The notes under the pieces are model-generated. The model did not search any database. It was given only the letters and a program-made list of their open reading frames with translations, and was not told the origin of the DNA. A stretch of 64,000 bases of DNA from Apium graveolens (lineage: Eukaryota > Streptophyta > Magnoliopsida > Apiales > Apiaceae), in assembly GCF_009905375.1 (NCBI RefSeq), contig NC_133657.1:40605853-40669852 (forward strand), read 5' to 3'. Positions 1 to 10,060 of this stretch are shown in pieces (positions within the stretch are counted from its first letter, which is position 1; every line of letters begins with the position of its first letter). A program made the translations under genes and the position numbers.

Positions 1-2
1 GA

Positions 3-524
3 ACAACATCATCAATTCCTGATACAGTCATATATGTTCCTGATCAAGCCAATCCTAACTCACCTCCAGCTATATTTATTGAGGTCTCAACTGAGAGGTT
101 GAGAGAGCTAGCTAAGGAAGTTGATTATGATACTGCTAGAAAAAGGAAGGCTGAAATTACAAAAGTTTTCCAAAGAAAGAAATTAATGCTACAATCTCCA
201 CAGAAGGAGCACAACACACAAGAACCACTTTCTCAAAGTGCAAGTCTAGCTGTTAAGTCTCATATCCCAGAAGAATCACTCTCTCAAATTGAAAGTGCAG
301 ACATTCAAACTCAAACGACAATTCTTGACAATGCTCAAGGTGGTCCTGTCACTGTGGAAGTTGAGATTGCAGAACATGTTCAACTAAAGGAAGCTCATTA
401 TGAGCATCTGGCTAATTTGGATGATGTGATCAATGATCCTGTCTATGAGGGAAGCCCACAAGAACCTTCAACTCAAATGGTTGAAGCAGCTTCAAACCTC
501 CAGTCCATCAGTTCGAAGTACTAA
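3..524 (+). pseudogene. copia accessory protein, middle fragment
   Basis: The frame is open from the window edge to a TAA at 522-524. The protein is hydrophilic, rich in Gln, Ser, Pro and Glu, with Pro-Asp/Asn-Pro repeats near the start and a basic patch (ARKRKAEITKVFQRKK) around residues 45-60 of the open frame. It corresponds to the region after RNase H in element A. No enzymatic domain is recognisable. Plant copia elements of the Sirevirus type carry an extra, sometimes called envelope-like, ORF in this position; whether this is related I cannot tell. The start is missing and the frame breaks after 524, so this is a broken piece. Confidence 0.6.
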
Positions 525-1009
525 TGTAGACAAGCTTTCCAATCCCGACACAGGGTCAAATCCTGACACAGTTGCTCCGTGATCCTGATGCAGTAATTCC
601 TGAAACCTCAATTCCTGATGCAGAGGTTGAACTTGTTACTACCAAGAAGAACACTAAAGCTATCTTGGTGACTCCTTAATCTGCTCTACCCATGGATCCA
701 ACCACTACAGGTACCTTTAACTCAATCTTTACTATATGTTAGCATGATTATAAATAGACCTTTGCATGAGGATACCACTATTTATATGACTATAGACCAC
801 TCCTTTTTTCCACCTCTTATTTCTTCTTTTATGAGTAAACTGAACTTTTCAAGTGAGAATGTGGAAAAGATTAAGTAAAAAACAGAATTTCTGAGAGGTA
901 GTCTCCTGTAATGGCAAAAGTAGAGATAGAATTGAGTGATAAAAGTGAGAAAAATATTACTCTCAAAAGCAATATATGTTTGAGAAGTGATGAGATCACT
1001 TTAAAATAA

Positions 1010-1549
1010 AAGAGAGATTTAGGTGTTCCTTGTTCTTTTATTTCAGGTTCATCACAGGATATTGCGCTTTCTAAGTCAATTCCTAATCTCAAACTTAAAG
1101 GCAAAATTGATGAGCCAGTTCCTGACATTCCTGATGTTTCTGATGAGTTTGGTGATGATTCGGAGTCTGATGGTGATGATCCTACTGATGCACAACTCAA
1201 AGTTATTGAAGATTCTAAAATGTCTACCTATGGATCTTCATCGGGCAATGCTGCTCTTAATTCTCATAGGGCACATAAGTGGAATCACTCTTGGAGATTG
1301 GAAAATGAAAGAATCTCAATGGATACTACCCACACTCTTGTAGATCATGTTGTCAACTCTACTTCCAATCCTGAGCTTAAAAATACGATGAAAACTACAA
1401 CAGTGCTAGTCAAAGGGATGCACTCTTCTGTTTCTGCCATGAAGGAATCTAATATTGATTTGAAAGAAGAAGTAGCTGACCTTTTTGTGACTATCAAAGG
1501 GACCAATAAGCACAATGGTTTTGTCAAGAGAATGTTGAGTAGAATCTAA
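1010..1549 (+). pseudogene. copia accessory protein, C-terminal fragment
   Basis: Open after a TAA at 1007-1009. It encodes an acidic stretch (DEFGDDSESDGDD), then a domain starting MSTYGSSSG with HRAHKWNHSWRL and a helical segment (VLVKGMHSSVSAMKESNIDL). The same domain occurs at 63002-63270 with conserved H-R-A-H-x-W-N-H-S-W-R. The conserved His/Trp pattern between two diverged copies suggests past protein-level selection. Function unknown. It ends just before the LTR at 1557, so its normal C-terminus is lost. Confidence 0.6.
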
Positions 1550-1649
1550 GTAAGAGTGTTAAGAACTGCCTATATAAGGAATCAGGATTTATCAAGGCGT
1601 TAGGATCTGACAGAGGAATCAAAATATGATCAATTGTTAGGATATAATT

Positions 1650-1765
1650 ATCCGTTAAAAGCTTCATTATCATCCGTTGACAATCTATTCAGTCATCCGT
1701 TGATATCTATATATTAATATCCGTCGAAGCTATATCATATATCCGTTGATTAGGTTATCCACTGA
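1650..1765 (+). promoter_or_regulatory. six ATCCGTTGA repeats in U3 of element A
   Basis: Copies start at 1650, 1672, 1695, 1719, 1741 and 1757, spaced 22, 23, 24, 22 and 16 bases; three are exact ATCCGTTGA and three differ by one or two bases. The reverse complement TCAACGGAT contains AACGG, the core of plant mitosis-specific (MSA) elements bound by three-repeat MYB proteins, and CCGTTG fits the MYB core CNGTTR. They lie 150-260 bases upstream of the TATA box, a usual enhancer position. Binding is inferred only. Confidence 0.5.
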
Positions 1766-1913
1766 GAATGACTTGGATGACAAGTCAGAACTGCGAGATA
1801 AATCAGAAGGTCCTGATTTATAGGATCGTAGTTGATTTAGATATGTATAGAAATTGGTAAAATTATATTGTAACTTATCTTGTGATTGATAGTGATTGAT
1901 TATAGTTGTGTAG

Positions 1914-1921
1914 TATATAAA
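1914..1921 (+). promoter_or_regulatory. TATA box of element A LTR
   Basis: TATATAAA in the sequence GTAGTATATAAACACAG, about 220 bases before the LTR end, which would put the transcription start near 1945-1955. Confidence 0.55.
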
Positions 1922-2143
1922 CACAGAATAGGTTAACACTTTATGTGTGGTGCTTAACTCGAGTATTCGCATAACCTAGAAGTTCTTAAGAATATTCTTC
2001 TTGAGAGAGTTTGGTAACAGTTCATTAAAGATCAGTATAAACTGTTATTTCATTCATCAGTTCTTACTTTACTTTCATAATACATCAATTTGTTTAGTAA
2101 TTGTATCCAACCCCCTTAAACAATTAATTTACTGGGCAACAAA

Positions 2144-2154
2144 TGGTATCAGAA
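2144..2154 (+). other. primer binding site of element A (tRNA-iMet type)
   Basis: TGGTATCAGAA two bases after the LTR end, complementary to the 3' end of plant initiator methionine tRNA except at the last base. Confidence 0.8.
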
Positions 2155-2212
2155 CGGTCAAATTAACTGTTAATTTGCAAAGGTCAAGATTTCTGTAAGT
2201 AAATATGAAAGC

Positions 2213-2517
2213 ATGAAAATTCCCATCCTGAAGAAAGCTGATTACTTTACATGAAGAGTAAAGATGTTGATGTTCCTAGAAGCTATTGATGATACATATA
2301 TTGATATCATCAAAACAGAACCTCCATACCCTATGGAAACTGTGGTTATGACCCTAGATGCTCCTGAACATTATGTCAGGAAAGAAAGATCAAAGTGGTC
2401 AGATCTGGAAAAGGCTTCAACACTGAAGGATGCAAAAGTCAGGAATATTCTGCATAATAGTTTGGACAATGTGATGTCAAATAGAGTGATTGCTTGCAAG
2501 ACTGCAAAGGAGATATG
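2213..2517 (+). pseudogene. gag: element A gag, N-terminal part
   Basis: The likely start is the ATG at 2213 (MKIPILKKADY). A TGA at 2252 replaces an expected Trp codon, and the frame resumes at 2255 (KMLMFLEAIDDTYIDI). This is the N-terminal part of the plant copia gag family (DUF4219/UBN2 type): the conserved KTAKEIW motif sits just before the break at 2517, where the MITE is inserted. The protein would form the virus-like particle. It continues at 2951. Confidence 0.8.
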
Positions 2518-2950
2518 GGGTGCTGGCCAAAAATACTTTTTTTTAGAAAATGTAACAGGAATACCCATTTTTGAAAGATATGGCCAAAAATACATTTTTA
2601 ATACGCATTTCAAAAATGGGTAAGGCTATTACGCATTTGACAAATGAGTATTATTTAAAAAAAACAAAAAAAAAATTAAAAAAAAGAAGCAAAATCATGA
2701 TACGCATTCCTGACATGCGTATCATGCTTTTCAAAGTCATGATACGCATCTCACGAATGCGTATCCAAAATTATTATTTTTTTTTAATTTTTTTTTAATT
2801 TTTTTTTACACAAGTTAACCATTTCTAAAATGCGTATTACTAATACCCAATTTTAAAATGTGTATTAGGTAGGTATTTTTGGCCAAACATTTCAAAAAAT
2901 GGTATTCTTGTCACAAAGTTTAAAGAAAGAGGTATTTTTGTCATTTTTTC
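2518..2950. mobile_element. MULE-type MITE with 9-bp target-site duplication
   Basis: 433 bases flanked by GGAGATATG at 2509-2517 and 2951-2959; removing the insert and one duplicate restores the gag frame. Both ends are long imperfect inverted repeats of roughly 100 bases: GGCCAAAAATAC and GGAATACCCATTTTTGAAA on the left have counterparts on the opposite strand at the right end. A 9-base duplication with long terminal inverted repeats is typical of Mutator-like elements. The interior is AT-rich, with several ATACGCAT/ATGCGTAT palindromes (2701-2765). No transposase. Confidence 0.8.
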
Positions 2951-3486
2951 GGAGATATGTGATGCCTTGGAGACATAGTGTCAAGGTACAATGGCAATCA
3001 AGAAGAATAGAAGAGTTGTTCTTGTGCAAGAATATGAGCAATTTGATGTCAAGACTGATGAGTTAATTACTGACATTTGTGATAGATTTCTTCCACTGTT
3101 GAATGATCTATCATTAGTTGGAAAAGAATATGAAAGAGAAGACTCAAACACCAAGTTTTTGAGAGCTCTTCCAAGAGATTGGATACTCAATCCTCAATAA
3201 TATGGCATCAATATGATCTTGGTTCACTAACTCTAGATGAAGTGTATGGGATGCTGAAAACTCATGACTTGGAGATCCAACAAAGGAAGAATAGAAAGGG
3301 TCAGAGGATGAAGGATATGGATCTCAATGCTGAGACTCATAAAGGCAAGGAAAAGATGAGTGAGAGGTCAAGAAGAAGGAACATGGTGGAAGAGTCAGAT
3401 ACTTATAATTCATCAGATCCTGACACAGATACTGATGAGGATTCTGAGATTGATCTGGATGATCCTCAAGTTGTCCAAATGGCTGT
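2951..3486 (+). pseudogene. gag: element A gag, middle part
   Basis: Continues the gag core after the MITE: GTMAIKKNRR, VLVQEYEQFD, DRFLPLLNDLSLVGKEY and FLRALPRDW are hallmarks of the copia gag (UBN2) domain. A frameshift near 3185 moves the frame to one encoding LTLDEVYGMLKTHDLE, followed by a charged linker with DPDTDTDEDSE. Element B interrupts at 3487. The zinc knuckle lies beyond B at about 24150. Confidence 0.8.
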
Positions 3487-3716
3487 TGTGGCGCCCTCCA
3501 AACCCGGGTCAGAAGTTTGGGGTCCACAACACAAATACAATATATCAACCTGTATAAGAAATATTATTTATAATGACTCTGCTTTACAAAACCACGGATC
3601 ACAACAGGTTAAAGTATGAATACAAGCCACAACCTTAATTTATTACATCGTACCAAATCCCCACTAATTTAACTTACAATTGATAATAAAATCATTCTTA
3701 CAAACTAACTATCTCT

Positions 3717-3803
3717 TTACCGCGTGAAACTTCTGCTAGCTCGATCCAACTCGACTGGAACCTTAGCCCGCACTTTGGAATGAGGAACTTCACTATCATC
3801 CAT
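3717..3803 (-). CDS. short LTR exon of B (28-aa frame), 3' LTR copy
   Basis: ATG at 3803, eleven bases after a TTTTACAG acceptor-like site. It encodes MDDSEVPHSKVRAKV and ends in SRSFTR before TAA. It sits where elements D and E carry histone H3-tail-like peptides, but no clear H3 similarity is seen. This copy is in the 3' LTR; the copy that could be expressed towards the body of the element is at 12877-12963. Confidence 0.35.
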   Translation of the reverse strand: MDDSEVPHSKVRAKVPVELDRASRSFTR

Positions 3804-3814
3804 ATTATTTTCAA

Positions 3815-5096
3815 CTGTAAAATATATAAAAGAATCGCAAGGGTGAGCTAACTAGCTCAGCAAATCATGATAACGATAACTGAAGTTAAACAATGATCAA
3901 ATGAGATGATTCAAAGGAATCAAGTTTCTTTTTAACTAATCATTAGAATTGGATATTCATTTTAAGTTTTAAAAACAAAGGTTAGGCTGCTGATCAGTCA
4001 CACACTAACCCCGAGCGAAGCACACAGCACTGCTCTAATTACTGGATCCAAGGCACACATTGGCCTAACTTGACCATTGGTATGGCCTGACCACGAATCT
4101 GGTCCACATAAATAAAAACTATCCAATCCTAAAGCAGTTCTATATGATAACAATATAATTCAATAAAACAAGATCATAATCAATGATGGTTAAACATTTG
4201 CATAAAAATGTAAGGAAACTCATGGATATCTCAAGGATATATCAGGGTATGTATAAGAAACGGTTTTCAGTTTGTACAAGGGTCAGGTATTAGACCAGTA
4301 ATGATTTTTCAGGATATGGCTCTTTGATGTTATTAAGAATGATTAGAGTATAAAAGTTTCTGTGTTTTCAAATCATTCTCTTTCAGTGTTTGGTGTTTGG
4401 TAGTTATACCTTTGGGGAATAGTATTATATTTGTATGGTTTGGTGTCTGAAGATCAACAAAGGACAGATTACAAAGAATGAGGCTTATGGCTCAAGATCA
4501 AGAAAATCAGGGTTCAAGGTTAAATGGTTTAAAGTTCTTGCAATATAAAACATGAATTATTTTGAATACTAGCGACATGTTATAACACAGTTCAAAACAT
4601 TGGTAATATATATCTTGAAGAAAAGTTCAGAAATACTTGCCTTTCAAGGCTTTACAACTATTACTCATCAACTCTGAGTTGACTCTGCTGCTCAGGTTCT
4701 AACGTCCAACCACTAGATCCCATTGGATTCGACTTCGACACTCAGGTCTTTCTGTTGAAACTGTACTGAGCTCGTCGACTGACCACTATGTTAACTTTAG
4801 TCCATCGTCCACTTTCAGGTTCCCGACTATAACCTACAGGGTCGAAATACCCTACGTTAGGCGTCTAGGTATGCTTGACATATCCTCGATACTAATTCTT
4901 ACCCAACAATATTCAAATCCGACTTATAATTATGAATATTGTAATAACATATACAACAAATAGGGTTCACATCTTAAAGATTGGTTTGCTGTTCGTTTTC
5001 GGAAAATACATATACTTTTTATTTTATGAAATCAGGGTTATCGATTAGGCGAAATATTTCATCACATCATGTAACAAAATTCGTATAAACACATAC

Positions 5097-5155
<59 letters not shown>

Positions 5156-5865
5156 CTCAACGTCCCGATAATCATCGGATACGTTCCCTTATTTACGTAA
5201 TTTAGTTTCCCGGAAATCGGGCAGCGCCTCCTTTGTTTATTGGACTACCCGTCGAACACAATATCGACGTCAAATCAATTCACAACAACTACAAGGACAA
5301 TCCAAATCACACTCTAATTGCACGAATCCCAATCATGGATATTATTTAACTATTAATCTTATTCGCATTTTATATTTTTATTCATATTAGGACTCAGAAT
5401 AAATTCATCACCGTCCACCGTCGGCTCACCGAGGCTCATCGCCAACGGCGGTAAAATTCGTCGGTACCTGACAAAAATTCAGATTTTCCTAACGAGCTCC
5501 ACCGATAACTAACTGATAACTTTTTCAAAAAATAAAATCTGAATAATCATAAGGGTTTATTCGACATATCTAGCAAAATAATCCGAATAAATATATTAAA
5601 TATTCATTTCGGAATTTCAGAAAATTATCGAATAAGTAATCATCAATAATCTGATATAAACACTGTATATCAGAACTACAGAGTATACAATTTATATTCA
5701 CGAACATCGAACAACAACCACAGGACAGCGGCGAATAATCGCCGGAATTTAGAAACACCAGGAAGAAACAAAACGCAGTCAGTACACATGCAACATAGAA
5801 TCGTAATCACACAGCAAGCACGCATAATCAACCACACAAAACAGGCGCACACCGCGCCACCGTAC
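3815..5865 (-). other. putative leader intron within the LTR of B
   Basis: In sense direction the transcript from the TATA box near 6080 reads a CT-rich 5' leader, then GAG|GTACGG (donor at 5865). About 2.05 kb later comes a branch-like CTCAC, CCTTGC, a T-rich tract and TTTTACAG (acceptor at 3815). D and E share the order GCTCAC-CTTGC-...-AG at the same place before the LTR end. Splicing is inferred, not observed. Confidence 0.35.
5100..5152. repeat. AT dinucleotide microsatellite
   Basis: About 26 AT units in the left LTR of B; the right LTR has only about eight units at the matching place (around 22290-22306), so the array changed length after insertion. Confidence 0.95.
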
Positions 5866-6074
5866 CTCCTCACCGGAAGTTAAAGGAAGGGCGGCGGCGG
5901 TGGAGACACCGGAAACGGGCGACACGGCCTCTGGGAACACAAGGCACAATAAGGAAAGGAATGATGGGAGAAGATAAAGGAGTAATCAAAGAAATCATAA
6001 GAGAAATCAGGAGAAAGAGATATCGATGAGAGAGAACCGAGAGGAGAGATGAGAGGATAATGAAAAAAAAATTG

Positions 6075-6084
6075 ATTATATAAA
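6075..6084 (-). promoter_or_regulatory. TATA box of B LTR
   Basis: On the minus strand AATTTATATAATC, followed by a CT-rich leader without obvious structure, as in plant retrotransposon promoters. The same site in the right LTR is at 23233-23242. Confidence 0.55.
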
Positions 6085-6834
6085 TTCATTTTCTTATTCA
6101 ATTACTCAGCTGCTGCCACGTTGCTTGCTAGTTTAACAGGAAAGGAACACGTGTCCCATTACTGACTGCAGCCCGATTTTTATTTCGCATTTCGATATAT
6201 ATACGAATCGAGGTGCTCTTAAAATAGTTCGTGAAAATCAAGAAAATAATCTTATAATATTATAAATATCCCGAATTAAATAAAAACATGAATTTTGGAA
6301 TTTTAAAATGATTTTTAAAATGCACTTTATATCTGCTTTTATCAATGAAGCGAAACAACGAGCGCGTGAAATTAATCCCAAAAATTTCCAAAATAATTTT
6401 AAAATTTTCGGAATATTCCAAACTTAAATAAATATGAGTTTCAAAATTTTTGAAAAATTCTAGAATTAAATATGGATTTTAAAAATAAAAGTATTCAGAA
6501 AATCATTTAAAGATAAATAATTAATAAAATATTAATTTCTCAATTTTATAAAATCCTAAAAATAATTATTGTAATTATAAAATCATAAAAAAAATTTTAG
6601 AATTATCCCCAATATTTATGCAAATAAATTTGCACTAAATCCACTTTTGAAATGAGAAATAATTCAATACGACTCCATAATTAATTGTGCGGATAACCCG
6701 GTACACTATAAATCACATATGGATAATAATCAAACAACACATAGCGGTCAAAACCAACACACATATCTTATTTATTTAATAATTTCCATAATTGCACAAT
6801 TAAATAATTCAAAAAGAATACACGAGTCGTTATA

Positions 6835-6870
6835 TCCTTCCCCTCTTAAAAGGATTCTGTCCTCAGAATC
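6835..6870 (-). other. polypurine tract and adjacent hairpin of B
   Basis: On the minus strand a purine run AAGAGGGGAAGGA abuts the LTR. Next to it is the perfect inverted repeat GATTCTG-TCCT-CAGAATC (6853-6870). The tract primes plus-strand DNA synthesis. The hairpin is also present in D and E. Confidence 0.8.
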
Positions 6871-7830
6871 TGGTCTAACTAATTAAGTGAGGATATTTGT
6901 CAAGCATATCTAACTCAAATTTCTAAGTAGACCCTTCTACTCGAGGGTTCAAATGTACTCACAAAAGGTATGCACTCATTTCCAAGGACTTACCTTTAAC
7001 GATCAAGAATTTGGATTGATCACTTATATGCAGAACAACTTGGACAAGAGCCCCATTGGCTCCTGATCAATCACTTAATTCAAACCCAATACTTATTACT
7101 TTAATATTGACAAGTAAAATACATTAGGTGTACACACTGGTGTGACGGTCATATCATTCACGAACAATTTTATATGTATTTATCCATACCTCGAATGGTT
7201 CACTAATATTAGGACTTAACCTGTCCCTTCTAATTAGACTTATCCAGTTCTTACAAGACGATACTTTTACTAACTCTACTGGTCCTATTTCTATATTCAT
7301 ATTCTTTCTCAATATAATTTCGCCTTCTTTCTTTGTCTACTCCGAGCTGCTTCAATCAATCTCATTACGCTCTTGGTGTGCTAATCTAACTTAGAATTTG
7401 ACAACTTTCTCTCCCACTTTATTTCAATAGAAATGGGGACCTACACTTACATTCACATGAAGCTTGGTAAAGTGGCATTCCAAAGCTGACATCGCTGATA
7501 AATGATCATTCCAGTGTTTCCTTAAAACTCCACCTCTCAACATATTTTACCTTTTCTGAATCATTTTCGTACCTTGATTCTCTATTCAAGGATGATAGGC
7601 GGTACTCGTTTTCAACTTGGTTTCCAAACATTTAAACATCTTTTACTCTTTTCCATTAGTTAAGGCTGGAAAGTAATCTCATATATTCATATATTATCAT
7701 CTTTAAGTATTTGAGTTTCAGATTCTACTCTTTCCAATTCGTTTACTAACTCCTCGGTGGTCTTAATTACATCCAATCCTTTCTGTCGACATAAGGCATC
7801 TGTTACCATACGGCTTTGCTTAAGTAGTTG
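6871..7830 (-). pseudogene. pol: B integrase remnants and RNase H/integrase border
   Basis: Read on the minus strand with several frame changes: TDALCRQKGLD around 7760-7825 matches the ADALSRK border of gypsy RNase H; WNDHLS near 7510 matches the WDDHLP motif late in integrase; a Gln/Arg-rich stretch like [10 protein letters not shown] lies near 7320-7360. No run longer than about 50 codons remains. No chromodomain could be read in the remaining bases before the polypurine tract. Confidence 0.5.
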
Positions 7831-7849
7831 TTAATGGATTAATTCAGAA

Positions 7850-8400
7850 TCTTTGATTAACCTTAGTCAAAATTTCATTCTTGAAGACTCAACGTATAGT
7901 TGCGTTCCTTATGATCTTTGGAGAAAAATCCTTGGGCACTCCATGCAGGCTTTCTTATTCTTTGAATAACTGAGGATGTTATCAATAAATACAATTCGCT
8001 TACCCAAGTATTCCTTATACACCAAGTTCCTTAATTCCTTGTAGCCACCTGATACACTTGTCATTTCACATAATATCATCAGAGCTTGCAATGCTCTGAA
8101 TTCACTTTGATCGTAATCTCTGATATTTTCTCAGGTCAGATCTTAAGTTAATTTTCAATACATAACACACTTCTTAAATTAGGTCTCATAAGTAATCAAT
8201 TCTTTATAGGGTCTCACTTCTTCTTATTCATTATTTTGTTAAATTCCCGACAATCAGTACATACTCTTATAATTTCATTCCTTTTTCTCCGTGAACATCA
8301 CTGGTACCTTTCACGATTCACTTCTTGTAAAACTATTCCCTGGGTCTGCCTTATCCATTAGGTCTCCAATAATTCACCTTAATTTTTTGACGTGTCCAAC
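7850..8400 (-). pseudogene. pol: B second, displaced reverse transcriptase fragment
   Basis: The minus-strand frame at 7909-8091 contains VYKEYLGKRIVFIDN and ILSYSKNKKACMEC, a decayed form of the RT catalytic block ([10 protein letters not shown]). Around 8220-8310 a CREFNK-like motif recalls CIDYRELNK. The fragment lies between the RNase H core (8830-9085) and the ADALSRK border (about 7800), where RT should not be. It is probably a duplicated or nested gypsy fragment. Confidence 0.45.
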
Positions 8401-8799
8401 ACTTTCTAATCCATTTTGAAATATCCTTCGTTTACCTGGTTATCGCTGTTTTTCTTTTATTTCCATATATTTTGGCATCTCTTCAATAGAGTATATACTT
8501 TATACTATGAATTCCCTATGGCATCTCATTTCTTAATTCTTCTACTTGTAACTTCCAAGTGCTGGAAGAGAACCCGCGGATATCATGATCGTTCTCATGG
8601 GCGCATAAATTTCCTTTTTCTAACTACTAACATCGTGATCCATTATCTTCTCTTGACATTTTATATTTCCCTTCACAACTTCAACTGAAAGGTCACACTA
8701 TCCATCTTTCTTCCTTTTGGATTATGAACTTTAGCTTCCAATTCTAACTTCGAGAATCCTATAGTTAATCCTTCTGATGTAGTCTCTATGTTCGTTCTC

Positions 8800-10060
8800 T
8801 CCTTTTTGTTTATCGCTTTCCTCTATCTTTACTTTTCCTCGTGAATACATACTTCAACTTCTTATAGTCTGTATAGATCTTACACCTTTCTCCATACATA
8901 TCATGTTTCCCAATCTTTCAAAATAAATATTATTACTATTAATCCCAAATTATGGGTAGGATACTTCTACTCATAAGGTTTCGGTTGTCTGGATGCATCT
9001 ACAATAACTCTATTGTGCTGCATCAACACACTTCCTATTCCCTAATGAGAAGCATCACTATAAACTACCAAACCTCCTTGATACTTTTAAATTGATAAAA
9101 CAGGTGCTGAAACCATTCTTTCATTTAATTCCACAAAACTTTCCCTTCATCCTTCTCCATTTCACAAAACTTCTTGCTTTTCCCGGTTAGCTTCGTCCAA
9201 GGTATTGCAACTTCCAAGAAATCTTGCACAAATTTTCAATAATAACTGGTCCATGGTAGAAATCCTTACTTTTATTGGTACATTTTGGCCTTTCTTTATT
9301 CCTTAAAGGTGTTGTCCATCCAATTCAAATATTACTGGTATATTGGTTAATGACAATACGAGAACAGTACTTAGTTCTGAAAATTATCCTTGATACATCC
9401 ATAGGTTTAATCTTCCATTGGTGAAATACCAAGTCTTAAATCAGTCTTATAAAAGTGCTTTGCTTCCTTTGTTTGATCAAACAAATCATTGGGTCAAGGT
9501 AACAGATACTTGCTCTTGATAGTAAACTTGTTGAGCTCTTGCTAGTCGACGCATAATCACATACTTCCATCTTTCTTATTAACATTTAATATCGGTGCAC
9601 CTTATGGGGTACCCTAGGTCTAATCGTTTCTTCTTCTAGCATTTCTTGCATTCACTTTGCTAACTCCTTCACTTTAACTGGCGCCATTCTGTGCGGAGCC
9701 TTAGACACTGGCTTCATTTCAGGTGCTAAATCAGTCACGAACTCAATTTCTATATCCGAAGGAAATGTTGATAACTCATCCAAAAACATATCTTGAAATT
9801 CCTTAATTACTATAAAAATCTTCATACTTTGTTTGCTTCCGACTTTTATGTATTCCATAATCACCATAATGCTAATATCTTGATCACCGTAATTATCATT
9901 AACAAATTCGTTACCTTCTTTTATCTTCTGAACCTCCTCACCTTCTCATTTGGCATCCTCAGAATTATCTTTTCGTCACGACGGTCTGTCTGGACATCAC
10001 GCTTTAGTAGTCAATCCATTCCTTAGAATAATATCAAATCCTCTTACCATCCTGGATATC
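8800..10060 (-). pseudogene. pol: B protease, reverse transcriptase and RNase H remnants
   Basis: In sense order: FDIILRNGLT near 10010-10045 (protease ILGMDWL block); the frame 9867-9652 with EFQDMFLDELSTFPSD and LAPEMKPVSKAPHRMAP (protease-RT linker and RT start); a MEVCDYAS-like CIDYRELNK block near 9530-9560; and RNase H VYSDASH at about 9070-9085 and a GEKC-like block near 8850-8880. The catalytic block of RT is missing from its expected place near 9.1-9.3 kb. Dead gene. Confidence 0.6.

Larger units (their letters stand above)
1..1556 (+). mobile_element. 3' remnant of an older Ty1/copia element (layer 0)
   Basis: This stretch is homologous to the accessory coding region of element A near the right edge (about 61600-63330): the same order of motifs, for example AHYEHLANLDDVINDP here against an AHQKYIVQLDDVINDP-like stretch at about 62130-62200, and MSTYGSSSGNA here against MSNFGSSSGHA at 63002. 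It stops where the LTR of element A begins at 1557, before the polypurine tract that follows this region in A. I infer that A inserted into a related copy. The part between the two open stretches (525-1009) is the same region with stop codons. Confidence 0.75.
1557..2141 (+). repeat. 5' LTR of copia element A
   Basis: Begins TGTTAAGAACTG and ends GGGCAACA, followed after two bases by the primer binding site. It holds a TATA box at 1914-1921 and an array of ATCCGTTGA repeats in U3. The partner LTR is outside the window, so the borders rest on the TG...CA ends, the PBS and the break in homology at 1550-1557. Confidence 0.7.
3487..6834 (-). repeat. left LTR of B (3' LTR in sense)
   Basis: 3348 bases from TGTGGCGCCC to GAGTCGTTATA, matching 12647-13355 plus 21396-23992. 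Differences are mostly point changes and a longer AT microsatellite here. In sense direction it carries a TATA box (near 6080), a putative leader-intron donor (5865) and acceptor (3815), and a short ATG frame (3803-3717). Confidence 0.9.

Noticed and set aside
711..1044. GT...AG intron in the layer 0 accessory gene (CAG|GTACC to TTTCAG)
   Set aside because: The corresponding stretch of element A (about 62470-62820) is coding-like in the same frame in both copies (RSDEI-L and SGSS blocks run through the proposed acceptor), so continuous coding is more likely.
5570..5873. Conserved minus-strand frames of 62 and 65 codons, repeated at 22726-23029
   Set aside because: Both copies lie in the two LTRs of B; identity follows from LTR identity and the region would be leader intron.
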